Source: Shewanella litoralis
GTDB lineage: Bacteria > Pseudomonadota > Gammaproteobacteria > Enterobacterales > Shewanellaceae
DNA: 64,000 nt
Direction: 5' to 3'
Assembly: GCF_009828585.1 (NCBI RefSeq)
Contig: NZ_WSRZ01000016.1
Coordinates: 1 to 64,000 of the forward strand
Made by a program: the position numbers and the translations under genes. A model generated the notes under the pieces. The model made no database searches and had not been told where the DNA came from. It was given only the letters and a program-made list of their open reading frames with translations. Shown piece by piece: positions 36,483 to 44,707 of the stretch (position 1 is the stretch's first letter; each line of letters starts with the position of its first letter).

Positions 36483-37151
36483 ATGCAAACACGTCACATC
36501 TCTAACACTAACCTTAGTGTCATCAAGAATGGTCAATATCAAGGCCTCAATGTTTATCCAAAGCCACTAAGCGCTGAATATTTAAGCGTTATTCTACAGA
36601 CCTTACAGACTGCTCAGAATGATCACTCTCGTACTTTTATGGTGCGGTTTGATTTGCATCTACCACAGCTTAATTTTCACGACTCACCAACGGTTTATGA
36701 TTCAACAGTGATCAGCAAGTTCTTTAAATCTCTGAACGCTAAAATCCAACATGATAGGCTTATCAAGCAACGTGAGGGTAAGCGGGTGCATCGTTGTACT
36801 CTGCGTCATATTTGGGCAAGGGAGCGAGCTGATGCTGATACGGACCATTACCATGTGGCTATCTTGCTTAATAACGATGCTTATAATCATCTAGGTGATT
36901 TCAATCATAGTGGGCAAAACTTGAGTACCAAGATAGTTGAAGCCTGGGCCAGTGCGTTAGGCCTAGATGCATACAGTGCCAGAGGTTTAGTACACTTCCC
37001 CAGGGATAAGCCCGTTTACTATATTAATAAGAATGCACTGGATTACCCGCTGATATTTAATGCCGCCTTTTATCGATTGAGTTATTTTGCCAAGTTAGAG
37101 ACTAAGCATTATGGTGATAGGACTCGTTCATTTGGTTATAGTCGTATATAA
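36483..37151 (+). CDS. Inovirus Gp2-type / YagK-YfjJ protein
   Basis: This is a 222-residue protein matching the inovirus-type Gp2 family found in satellite phages and islands. Diagnostic blocks are FMVRFDLHLP, HIWARERADADTDHYHVAIL and YFAKLETKHYGDRTRSFGYS. The DHYHVAILL strand (His-hydrophobic-His) recalls rolling-circle endonucleases, so a replication role is possible. It has its own inverted repeat just upstream and ends at a bidirectional terminator shared with the LRAT-fold gene. Confidence 0.8.
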   Translation: MQTRHISNTNLSVIKNGQYQGLNVYPKPLSAEYLSVILQTLQTAQNDHSRTFMVRFDLHLPQLNFHDSPTVYDSTVISKFFKSLNAKIQHDRLIKQREGKRVHRCTLRHIWARERADADTDHYHVAILLNNDAYNHLGDFNHSGQNLSTKIVEAWASALGLDAYSARGLVHFPRDKPVYYINKNALDYPLIFNAAFYRLSYFAKLETKHYGDRTRSFGYSRI

Positions 37152-37218
37152 GGCATTGGTAACTGAGTACAGAGCTCAATATTTCAAGTTATTGAGTCAG
37201 AAGTAAAAGAAACCAAAT

Positions 37219-37252
37219 AGAGAGAAAGTGGCCTTATATCCACTTTCTCTCT
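37219..37252. terminator. Bidirectional terminator
   Basis: A perfect 13-bp stem, AGAGAGAAAGTGG and CCACTTTCTCTCT, with an 8-base loop, placed between the convergent Gp2-type and LRAT-fold genes. Confidence 0.8.
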
Positions 37253-37268
37253 TAATGTTATATAGACA

Positions 37269-37994
37269 TTAATCCCATAACCAATGCCAGGCATCTGATA
37301 CTAATTCGACACCAGCTTTAGCTCCTGTCACAGTGACGACAACAGGGGTAAATATAAACGCTGTTGTACCCGTTTCTATCGCACCAGTGACTAGTTTAAT
37401 ACCTGCGTTCGACAGCTCACCTTTAGCTAGACAATCATAACTATCTTCTAGTGTTCGAGTGGTACCAGTGAATAAACATTCCAATGGCTTACCCACAAGG
37501 TCACCAGGCGTACCCAATACCGTATTGACGTTATCGGGTAGACCTAAGTATTCACCGGTCATCTTAGCTGCAGTAGAGGCTAATGCGACGTTTGCTATCG
37601 TACCTGTAGCCACCTTTGATGCTGCTCTGCCTAGTAATCCTGACCTTGCAGCGGTTTGAATGGCAAGATGCGAGACATTACTTACTTGATTGGATGTTCT
37701 TTGTTCATCCAAGCATTCATTGACGAATTGTTCACAATTATTAGTGACTAGATTATATGAAGTACACCCTAGTTTACTTAGCGCATATTCGATTGCTAAA
37801 TCTGGAAAATAAGTCGATTTCTTCACCCAGATAGAGTTGCCATTAGAGAAGGACCCACTGTCTATCTCTTCTATGGTGCCGCTCTTGGCTAGGTGGATAA
37901 TTCTATGGTTACCAATATAGAGACCATGGTGCTTTGTTAACCCAAGGATATCGAGATTAGTGACAAGGTGATCGCCAGGTTGAAATGAGTTCAT
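37269..37994 (-). CDS. LRAT/NlpC-P60-fold protein
   Basis: This is a 241-residue protein with an LRAT-type papain-like domain. FQPGDHLVTNLDIL leads to KHHGLYIGNHRIIHL (catalytic His), and the nucleophile is in NNCEQFVNECLDE (Cys near residue 87). LRAT enzymes transfer acyl groups or hydrolyse lipids. The C-terminal 140 residues contain Ala/Gly/Thr-rich hydrophobic stretches (ATGTIANVALASTAAKM, IFTPVVVTVTGAKAGV) that could insert in membranes. The combination could suit a membrane-acting effector; that is inference. Confidence 0.75.
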   Translation of the reverse strand: MNSFQPGDHLVTNLDILGLTKHHGLYIGNHRIIHLAKSGTIEEIDSGSFSNGNSIWVKKSTYFPDLAIEYALSKLGCTSYNLVTNNCEQFVNECLDEQRTSNQVSNVSHLAIQTAARSGLLGRAASKVATGTIANVALASTAAKMTGEYLGLPDNVNTVLGTPGDLVGKPLECLFTGTTRTLEDSYDCLAKGELSNAGIKLVTGAIETGTTAFIFTPVVVTVTGAKAGVELVSDAWHWLWD

Positions 37995-38176
37995 ATGCTT
38001 TCCTTAATCAAAAGCTTAATGAGCTAATAGCAATAACCGCATGTAGTACAAGTGAAGTTATTAATCAGTTTTAGAGGGGAGATTTCAAGCTTCAGTCACA
38101 TGAGGCAGAGCTATTAGCTGTAAGGTTTTTGTCAGTGATGTGAGTTAATGGTTAGTGTGGTTGTAATAACAAATAT
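37995..38176. other. Short spacer
   Basis: No feature is evident between the LRAT-fold gene and the recombinase; it presumably holds the LRAT gene promoter. Confidence 0.35.
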
Positions 38177-38737
38177 TTAAATTTCCAGTTCAACAAAATC
38201 CTTATCAACATCATCCTGAGTAATGCCGATATACCGCAGTGTTACTCCCTCAGAGCTATGTCTTAGCATCTTCATTACACGACCAATATCTTTAGTGTTT
38301 TGGTAAAGATGGTAGCCTCTGGTCTTTCTCATTGAGTGTGTGCCAAGCGCTAGCTTTAGTTCTTCACCTACTAACGCAAATGCTTTGGTAACAGCACGTC
38401 GAGTGAGTGGCCTAGGTTTAATATTTTTAGACTGTTGATTACGGAAGGACTGAAAGAGGTAGATATGTTGTGGGTATTCAGCCCTGACATCTTGAATATG
38501 CATTAACACCTTGTGGTTGAGCTTGATGTTAGCTTGCTTGCCTGTCTTCATTTCTTTGACAATGAGGCGTTCTCCTTGGATATCATCAAATTGGATAGCC
38601 AATAAATCAGAAATCCGTAGCGCAAGATTAAGGCCGATATTCCAAATATCAGCCATTTGCTTACTACAGCGCATTTCCAATAAGTGGCCAATGAGTTGAA
38701 TGGTTTCATGCTTTTTGATTGCTTGTACTTCCGCCAT
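38177..38737 (-). CDS. Small tyrosine recombinase of the island
   Basis: This is a catalytic-domain-only integrase of about 186 residues: LNLALRISDLLAIQ (Arg), KEMKTGKQ (Lys), LGTHSMRKTRGY (HxxR), LRHSSEGVTLRYIG (His and Tyr). It resembles FimB/FimE-size recombinases and the recombinase at 10845-11441. The ATG at 38737 (MAEVQAIKKHE) is taken as the likely start; an ATG-like start two codons upstream is possible. It is probably the integration enzyme of the island from about 34 to 41 kb. Confidence 0.85.
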   Translation of the reverse strand: MAEVQAIKKHETIQLIGHLLEMRCSKQMADIWNIGLNLALRISDLLAIQFDDIQGERLIVKEMKTGKQANIKLNHKVLMHIQDVRAEYPQHIYLFQSFRNQQSKNIKPRPLTRRAVTKAFALVGEELKLALGTHSMRKTRGYHLYQNTKDIGRVMKMLRHSSEGVTLRYIGITQDDVDKDFVELEI

Positions 38738-38870
38738 GTTCAAGTTCCTTATTTGAGCTATAAAGACGATTTGAGTACTTCAAAAGGTAATATTGCTTAC
38801 ACCCCTTGATATTGCTGGGTTTCCAAGTTCCCGTTTTACCAATATGGGAACTTGGATTTGAATCTGATAT

Positions 38871-39275
38871 TTAACCCAATGCGACTTGAACTTGGTAAAC
38901 ATCCATATGGTGATAACTGAGGAAATTGTTGCTAAATAGCTCAATGAGCTCTTCACCCTCATCATGGTTTATCCACCCACCAAGTGAGCTATAGACCTGC
39001 TTGCTGTTAAAGCAGATATCAATGTCCTTAATTAATTCATAACCGTGAAAGGCAAAATCAGTCACATAGACTAAACGCCAATGATCAAATTGCTTTTCAA
39101 GCCTTACCTCAACAGGATGAAATCCACCTCGTTCAGGTGAATAGTCAGGATCACGAAAATATAAGGTGATTGCATTGGCATCTTTTGGACTGGTGTTCAG
39201 CAGTTCTTGCGTCAGCAATTGATAGAAAGAAATCGGCATTGCTGGTCTTTGATTGGTATCAATTGAAATAGTCAT
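38871..39275 (-). CDS. DUF2787 protein
   Basis: This is a 134-residue protein matching DUF2787, a family typical of Vibrio and Shewanella mobile islands: ITLYFRDPDYSPERGGFHPV, EVRLEKQFDHWRLVYVTDF and SLGGWINHDEGEEL. The function is unknown. It is leftward and follows the RadC-like gene after a 163-base spacer with a strong hairpin. Confidence 0.85.
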   Translation of the reverse strand: MTISIDTNQRPAMPISFYQLLTQELLNTSPKDANAITLYFRDPDYSPERGGFHPVEVRLEKQFDHWRLVYVTDFAFHGYELIKDIDICFNSKQVYSSLGGWINHDEGEELIELFSNNFLSYHHMDVYQVQVALG

Positions 39276-39303
39276 ATGAGTTCCTTAAATAACACACAGC
39301 ACA

Positions 39304-39338
39304 GCAAAGGATTAAGGGCATGCGCTCTTAATCCTTTG
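39304..39338. promoter_or_regulatory. Strong hairpin before the DUF2787 gene
   Basis: CAAAGGATTAAG (39305-39316) and CTTAATCCTTTG (39327-39338) form a perfect 12-bp stem with a 10-base loop, about 30 bases before the DUF2787 ATG. There is no U tract on the leftward strand, so it could attenuate the RadC transcript or act as an operator. Confidence 0.5.
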
Positions 39339-39438
39339 TTTGCTGGTGGCGGGTAAGTAGTGGGAGTAGAAAGAAATAGATGTGTTAGCAAATGACGTGT
39401 TATCAGCGGTCGTTAGCACAGGGAGCGCAAGGCAATGG

Positions 39439-39954
39439 CTATATTAATCCTCGCTCGGCAAAAGACACTGGTGTTGTGCCTACTACGATGTGATCCAATA
39501 CCCTGACATCGATAAGCGCTAAAGCATCAGTTAGCTTCTTTGTTATCTGTTTGTCTGCCTGTGAGGGTTCTGGCTCACCTGAGGGATGATTATGAGCAAA
39601 GATAACTGCAGCTGCATTCACTTCAAGTACAGCCTTCACGACTTCCCTAGGGTATACGCTAGCAGCATCAATCGTGCCGAAAAACAGTTCACGAAATTCA
39701 ATTAGCTGGTGTTGTGTATTTAGCATCATTACACCAAAGACCTCTCTTTCATAACCGCCTAGCTTATATGTCAGAAAGTCTTTTGTTGTCTGTGGATTGG
39801 TGTATGCGTCTTGATAGTTGAGCTTTTCTGCAATGATATTTGCAGCGCTCTGAAGTATCTCTAAAGAGGTTTTTGGCCAAGCTTCACTCGAGTTTGTATT
39901 TGATTTTTTGTGCATAACGAGATTCCTTTGATGATTTAGTTTGCTTATGCACAT
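39439..39954 (-). CDS. RadC-family (JAB/MPN) protein
   Basis: This is a 171-residue protein with the JAMM metal-binding motif HNHPSGEPEPSQAD (about residues 121-134) and an upstream Glu in REVFGVMML. It lacks the N-terminal helix-hairpin-helix half of chromosomal RadC, as is usual for island-borne RadC homologues next to DUF2787 and AlpA genes. The function is unknown; a metal-dependent nuclease or deubiquitinase-like fold is known for the family. Confidence 0.88.
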   Translation of the reverse strand: MCISKLNHQRNLVMHKKSNTNSSEAWPKTSLEILQSAANIIAEKLNYQDAYTNPQTTKDFLTYKLGGYEREVFGVMMLNTQHQLIEFRELFFGTIDAASVYPREVVKAVLEVNAAAVIFAHNHPSGEPEPSQADKQITKKLTDALALIDVRVLDHIVVGTTPVSFAERGLI

Positions 39955-40052
39955 AGGTGATATATAGCTGAAATCCGTTCGAAAACGATGATCTGCAAAG
40001 TTAAAATTTACCAGAGTTCCCCATGTTGTGAATCAAATATGAGGAATTCACA

Positions 40053-40259
40053 ATGAGACTAATTAAACTGAAAGAAGTGATGGATTGCACTGGGCTAGGG
40101 CGTTCGACTATTTATAACTACATTGCAGATAAAACATTCCCAAAACCGGTAAGCCTTGGTTTAAGAGCGGTAGCCTGGGTCGAAAGCGAAGTGCAAGATT
40201 GGATTTTAGATAGGATAGAAGAGCGGGACTTACTGAATGAAAAAGTCTTCGTGAAATAG
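40053..40259 (+). CDS. AlpA-family regulator
   Basis: This is a 68-residue excisionase-type HTH protein: KEVMDCTGLGRSTIYNYIAD then FPKPVSLGLRAVAWVESEV. These are the AlpA hallmarks (P4-type island regulators controlling integrase/excision). It is divergent from the RadC-like gene. GAGGAATTCACA precedes the ATG, a good ribosome site. Confidence 0.9.
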   Translation: MRLIKLKEVMDCTGLGRSTIYNYIADKTFPKPVSLGLRAVAWVESEVQDWILDRIEERDLLNEKVFVK

Positions 40260-40441
40260 CGATAAAATTAGAAACTGCAGATAGTGATATATCTTAGCCT
40301 TATGGTTGATTATACCAATGTAAGCTACTTCTCTCTTCCGCAAATAGTGCGACTCGCATTTCTGTAAATCGCACTAATTAATTGGATATAATAAAGAAAA
40401 AATGATAATTTTATTATAAAAATATACCAAATTAATGAATC

Positions 40442-41374
40442 ATGAATCAAAAAGATTTTAATGAAATACAGCGTATTGCTCCTCTTCTCACTCAAGAGGA
40501 CTTTAATCAGGAAGTCAAAAATTATGCAGATCGTGGTGAACTAGCAGATCTTTATGAGCAAATTGTTGCAGATGTACAAGGACAATATTTCTATAATTGT
40601 GACGCGTGCGATGAACATATAACCCCAGACCTATCGAGAAAAAGAATTAAGACTAAAGTCTTGAAAAAAGTACCTCAGTTGGCCTTATTCCTAAAAAATA
40701 TTCACTCTGGAGCTGAATATCAAGTCCAGGCTCTCTCTATGCTTCGGGGAGAGCAAGTCGATTTTGGTAATATTTCGGACTTCAAACGAGATTTACGTTT
40801 GAGGCATGAAGAACGGTGGACTAGAGTCTTACGCGAAGTAACTGGGAATAATGAGGTTCAGGGCGGCGTATCAGTACTTGGTGCTGTCTCTGAGGAGCTA
40901 TTAAAGCGAGCTATCGACATTGTGTCTCAAAGTCCTGATATTTTTCAAACTACTCAAGATGATACAAAGTCTTATGGAGACTTTGTTCTTATGTCTTTGC
41001 CTAATAACCTTTGGTTCTCAGTTAAATCGGGATTCTCTAGAGAAAGGCTTTTAGCTTCAGGCTTTAATAACGATTTAGTCGGGGTTGGTTTTTTTGAGGC
41101 TTCCGATGAATTTATATCATCGCATAAAATTAGAAATCTCAAGAAGGCGGGTTTTCTTGCTATTTATCTACCGGATGTAGCTGTTACTCAACAGCAGCAT
41201 GAAAATAGTACAACTACATTCACAGAAGTCCAAGATTTCTATGCAAAAGAAGGGAATGTCCCGCCTCTTAATATTAATGGTACCGCATTTTTTCGTAAAC
41301 TTTCTACCCTGGGAGATGATATTAAATCGCTATTAGATGTAGAACTTCAGAAAAGAAGCACTTTAAAGTTCTAG
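40442..41374 (+). CDS. Putative restriction endonuclease
   Basis: This is a 310-residue protein not matched to a named family. A C-terminal block, SYGDFVLMSLPNNLWFSVKS (about residues 179-198), has the D-x(n)-x-x-K pattern of a PD-(D/E)XK core. It lies tail-to-tail with the cytosine-5 methyltransferase, separated only by a terminator, a common arrangement for type II restriction partners. Residues 48-53 contain CDACDEH, possibly a metal site. The call is contextual. Confidence 0.55.
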   Translation: MNQKDFNEIQRIAPLLTQEDFNQEVKNYADRGELADLYEQIVADVQGQYFYNCDACDEHITPDLSRKRIKTKVLKKVPQLALFLKNIHSGAEYQVQALSMLRGEQVDFGNISDFKRDLRLRHEERWTRVLREVTGNNEVQGGVSVLGAVSEELLKRAIDIVSQSPDIFQTTQDDTKSYGDFVLMSLPNNLWFSVKSGFSRERLLASGFNNDLVGVGFFEASDEFISSHKIRNLKKAGFLAIYLPDVAVTQQQHENSTTTFTEVQDFYAKEGNVPPLNINGTAFFRKLSTLGDDIKSLLDVELQKRSTLKF

Positions 41375-41380
41375 GTTGTT

Positions 41381-41411
41381 AGCGAGCTTCACTTTATTGG
41401 TAAAGCTCGCT
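41381..41411. terminator. Bidirectional terminator
   Basis: AGCGAGCTT (41381-41389) and AAGCTCGCT (41403-41411) form a 9-bp stem between the convergent putative endonuclease and methyltransferase genes. Confidence 0.65.
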
Positions 41412-41420
41412 TATATGAGG

Positions 41421-42743
41421 CTAGCTTGCTTTGCGTTGCTTACAAATAGATTGTTCTGCAATGGTAAGAGTTTTCACCATTTGCTCAGCAACTGCCTCAA
41501 TCACTTTCATACATACGGAGTTCCCGAACTGCTGATAAACTTGGTTTTGTGATACAGCATCAACTTTAAAATTCTTTGGAAACCCTTGAAGCCTAGCACA
41601 TTCGCGTGGTGTTAACATTCGAGGGTTTTTGTTTAAGTGACTTTGATCTAAAAGGATTTCAGAGCCATCTTTGTAGTATCGCGCACTAATGGTGTTAGTG
41701 TACTCACTAGACTCATTGACTAATGAGTAACCAAAACCATTACCTTTTGTCTTGTGCCCAGCTTTTCGTTTTTGGTGACCCTCCCAGAGTTTATCTGAAA
41801 TAGTAAAACGGTCTTTTCCATATTTTTCTTGATCAGTTTTTAGTTCTAGTTCGGTTTGAAGTATCTCTCCAACACATGTAGGAGTCTTTGGTGGCTCTGG
41901 CCAACAAAATGCTTTATCAAAATCAACATTTGGAAACTGGTTCTTATCAAAACCGATTATGAATACTCGCTCTCTGTTTTGTGGCACACCAAAATCACCT
42001 GCCCTTAATACACGAACATCCACCCAGTAATTCAACTTATCAGCTAGAGCATTACGTGCTTCTTCGCTCATCGGAATATCTTCTGGAATGTCCTGTTCAT
42101 TTTTACCTTGTAAGATATCTAGGATCATTTTGAGCGTGCGACCTTTGTCATGTCCTCTAAGTTGCTTCACATTTTCAAGTAAAAAAGCTTTTGGTCTTTT
42201 TTCTGTCAAAATACGCTGAACTTCAAAGAACATAGTTCCACGAGTATCGCTAAATCCTTGTTTCAAACCTGCTTGAGAAAATGCCTGGCATGGGAAACCG
42301 CCAAGAAGAATCTCATGATCTGGAATATCCTTAGCTGCAATTTTAGTGATATCTCCATTTGGCATTTCACCGTAATTAGCTAGATAAGTTCTTTGGGCAA
42401 ACTTATCCCATTCAGAAGTGAATACGCAGTGACCACCTAGTTGTTGGAAAGGGTAACGGATACCCCCTATACCAGCAAAAAGGTCAATAAAGCGAAAGTC
42501 AGCTTCTTCAATTTTTCCTTGTTTTAAGGGGGCGTTATCGTAGAAACTTTGCATTTCTTTTGCAAGATCTACAATTTTCCCCCATTTTAGTGGCGAAGGT
42601 TTATGCTCTCCGGTTTCCCAACCTCTAACCGTCCGTTCGCCGTCTTTTCCTAAACCTATCAAATTTGCTAGTTCACGTTGACCTAGCGCAAGATTTTGTC
42701 GTAACTCTCTGATATAGTTTGAAGTGTTCAATTTTAGCACCAT
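41421..42743 (-). CDS. DNA cytosine-5 methyltransferase with N-terminal HTH
   Basis: This 440-residue enzyme transfers methyl from S-adenosylmethionine to cytosine C5. An N-terminal XRE-type HTH (residues about 8-60, GQRELANLIGLGKDGERTVR) precedes the catalytic domain: DLFAGIGG (about 87-94), GGFPCQAFSQAG with the catalytic Cys at about 152, LLENV, FGVPQNRERVFIIG and QFGNSV. Such fused HTHs repress their own promoter. It is divergent from the SNF2-GHKL-McrBC operon, with matching operators before both starts, so it is likely both modifier and regulator of that system. Confidence 0.93.
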   Translation of the reverse strand: MVLKLNTSNYIRELRQNLALGQRELANLIGLGKDGERTVRGWETGEHKPSPLKWGKIVDLAKEMQSFYDNAPLKQGKIEEADFRFIDLFAGIGGIRYPFQQLGGHCVFTSEWDKFAQRTYLANYGEMPNGDITKIAAKDIPDHEILLGGFPCQAFSQAGLKQGFSDTRGTMFFEVQRILTEKRPKAFLLENVKQLRGHDKGRTLKMILDILQGKNEQDIPEDIPMSEEARNALADKLNYWVDVRVLRAGDFGVPQNRERVFIIGFDKNQFPNVDFDKAFCWPEPPKTPTCVGEILQTELELKTDQEKYGKDRFTISDKLWEGHQKRKAGHKTKGNGFGYSLVNESSEYTNTISARYYKDGSEILLDQSHLNKNPRMLTPRECARLQGFPKNFKVDAVSQNQVYQQFGNSVCMKVIEAVAEQMVKTLTIAEQSICKQRKAS

Positions 42744-42757
42744 ATTACTTTGTATAT

Positions 42758-42775
42758 ATCCGGTTTTTAACCTGG
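42758..42775. promoter_or_regulatory. HTH operator copy 1 (methyltransferase side)
   Basis: ATCCGGTTTTTAACCTGG contains the dyad GGTT-TTT-AACC and ends 15 bp before the methyltransferase ATG. An identical 18-mer lies at 42821-42838. Confidence 0.75.
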
Positions 42776-42820
42776 TAGTGGCATTACTGTATATTTATAC
42801 ATGGTAAAGTGCAAGTTTTT

Positions 42821-42838
42821 ATCCGGTTTTTAACCTGG
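42821..42838. promoter_or_regulatory. HTH operator copy 2 (operon side)
   Basis: A perfect second copy of the 18-mer ATCCGGTTTTTAACCTGG, 63 bp from the first and 18 bp before the SNF2 gene ATG. Binding here would overlap the ribosome site or transcription start and repress the restriction operon. Confidence 0.75.
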
Positions 42839-42856
42839 CATTTATAGGGATTGTAA

Positions 42857-44707
42857 ATGAGTTACAAGATCAATGAAGGCATAATTGAAGAAAAAGGTAA
42901 GGTGGTAGCTCCAGAGGCTGTATTTAGACTTGGAAGATTCTCTGTTTTATCAGATGGTATCGATACCGAATTTGTTATTTCGAAACGTCCTGCTCAAATA
43001 CAATTTGTGTTTGAGCTTGCGCCTATACCTAATTTTACCCTGCATTTTAGAGACCGACCTTTGGATGTGGAGCAAACTAATGCTTTAGTAAAGTATGGCT
43101 ACTTTATTTTAGACGAAGGCCGAATTTGTTTTGTTAGCTCAAGGATAAATGAATTCTTGGAAGCTGCATTCGGTGATTTATCTTTATCTAAACTAATTAA
43201 ACTTCTTCGCACCCTTTTTCAAGAGGGGTTAATTATTGAAATTCCTTCTGATCTTATTGAGCAACTAAGAACTAATCAACAAAAAGAGTCTCACCACAAA
43301 AAACTGTTTGTTCAATCACTTTATCCATATCAAGAAGCTGGTGTTAATTGGCTCAGTTTTTGTGCCGAAAATGCAGTAGGTACAATTTTAGCAGACGATA
43401 TGGGGCTTGGGAAAACAGCCCAAGTCATTGCTTTATGTTGCGATGTGTTAGAAAAGAACCCTAAAAGTAAAATTCTTATTGTTGTTCCAAATCCTCTTAT
43501 CGATAACTGGGTTCGAGAATTTAGATTTTTTGCACCTAGTATTATCCCATATCTTCATTACGGTAATCAAAGGAGAGGTGTCGTTTCAGCATTCGATAAT
43601 TACAACGTGATTATTACGCCATACAGCACTATGTCTTCTGACATTGCTATGTTTGAAGAAATATACTTCGACCTTGCATTGTTTGATGAAGCTAGCATGT
43701 TAAAGAATCCTAAATCAGGTCGTTCACTTTCAGCTAGGCGCCTAGAAATTGGTGTTATTGTTGCAATGTCAGGAACTCCCGTTGAAAACAGTTTGATGGA
43801 TGCATGGGCATTGTCTGATTTAGTATTCACTGGTTTCCTTGGAACTGAAAAAGATTTCAAAAGTACCTATGTTGATTCAAATATAGCTGACACATTAAAT
43901 AAAAATTTGGATGAACTTGAAAATAGCCTTCGACAAATTACACTACGCAGAATGAAAAAAGATGTATTAAAACAATTGCCTGAAAGGTTAGATATCCATA
44001 CAGCAGTATCGCTTAGCGAAAAAGAAACTATTCGCTATGACTTGATCATTGATGAAATGAAGAATGATGCAGCGAATGGTGCTGGTGGGATTCTGCCTTT
44101 GATTAATAAGCTACAGCAGTTCACTGCTCATCCTGCTTTACTTGATTCATCAATTAGCCGTGACGTGAGAACACTCAAGGCCAATAGTGCAAAATTTGAA
44201 TTGTTAATTCTTCAACTCGACAAAATTGCTAATGCGAAAGGTAAAGTGATCATCTTTGCGACGTTCCACAAGGCAATTGATTTGATCCAAGGTGCAATCA
44301 AAGAAAGATATAAAGTTTCACCTGGCATTATTGATGGAAGAACGCCTAATGAAGAGCGACAACCCTTAATCGACGACTTCTCTGCATCGAATGGTTTCGA
44401 CGTATTACTTTTACATCCTAAAACAGCTGGAATGGGATTCAATATTACGGCCGCAACAAATGTGATCCATTACAGTCGGCAGTGGAATCCGGCCCTTGAA
44501 GAGCAAGCTACTGCTAGGGCGTGGAGAAACGGCCAAGAGCAAGTTGTGAATGTTTATTACATGTTCTATGCCAATACCATAGAAGAAAAGATTGATGAAC
44601 GTCTTCGTTTAAAGCAGCAGCTTAGTGAGCGAGTCGTTTCAGTTACTGATGATAAAGAAACAGACAAGCAAATCATGCTTGCATATTTGGAAACGTTAGA
44701 ATCATGA
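42857..44707 (+). CDS. SNF2-family helicase
   Basis: This is a 616-residue Swi2/Snf2 ATPase. Walker A is ADDMGLGKT (about residues 178-186). Box II is FDEAS (about 275), followed by SGTPVENSLMDAW (about 302). The C-terminal lobe has TAGMGFN and EQATARAWRNGQ (about 546). The first 150 residues are unassigned and could be a substrate-recognition domain. Its stop overlaps the GHKL gene start as ATGA. First gene of the operon; it is presumed to translocate on DNA. Confidence 0.92.
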   Translation: MSYKINEGIIEEKGKVVAPEAVFRLGRFSVLSDGIDTEFVISKRPAQIQFVFELAPIPNFTLHFRDRPLDVEQTNALVKYGYFILDEGRICFVSSRINEFLEAAFGDLSLSKLIKLLRTLFQEGLIIEIPSDLIEQLRTNQQKESHHKKLFVQSLYPYQEAGVNWLSFCAENAVGTILADDMGLGKTAQVIALCCDVLEKNPKSKILIVVPNPLIDNWVREFRFFAPSIIPYLHYGNQRRGVVSAFDNYNVIITPYSTMSSDIAMFEEIYFDLALFDEASMLKNPKSGRSLSARRLEIGVIVAMSGTPVENSLMDAWALSDLVFTGFLGTEKDFKSTYVDSNIADTLNKNLDELENSLRQITLRRMKKDVLKQLPERLDIHTAVSLSEKETIRYDLIIDEMKNDAANGAGGILPLINKLQQFTAHPALLDSSISRDVRTLKANSAKFELLILQLDKIANAKGKVIIFATFHKAIDLIQGAIKERYKVSPGIIDGRTPNEERQPLIDDFSASNGFDVLLLHPKTAGMGFNITAATNVIHYSRQWNPALEEQATARAWRNGQEQVVNVYYMFYANTIEEKIDERLRLKQQLSERVVSVTDDKETDKQIMLAYLETLES

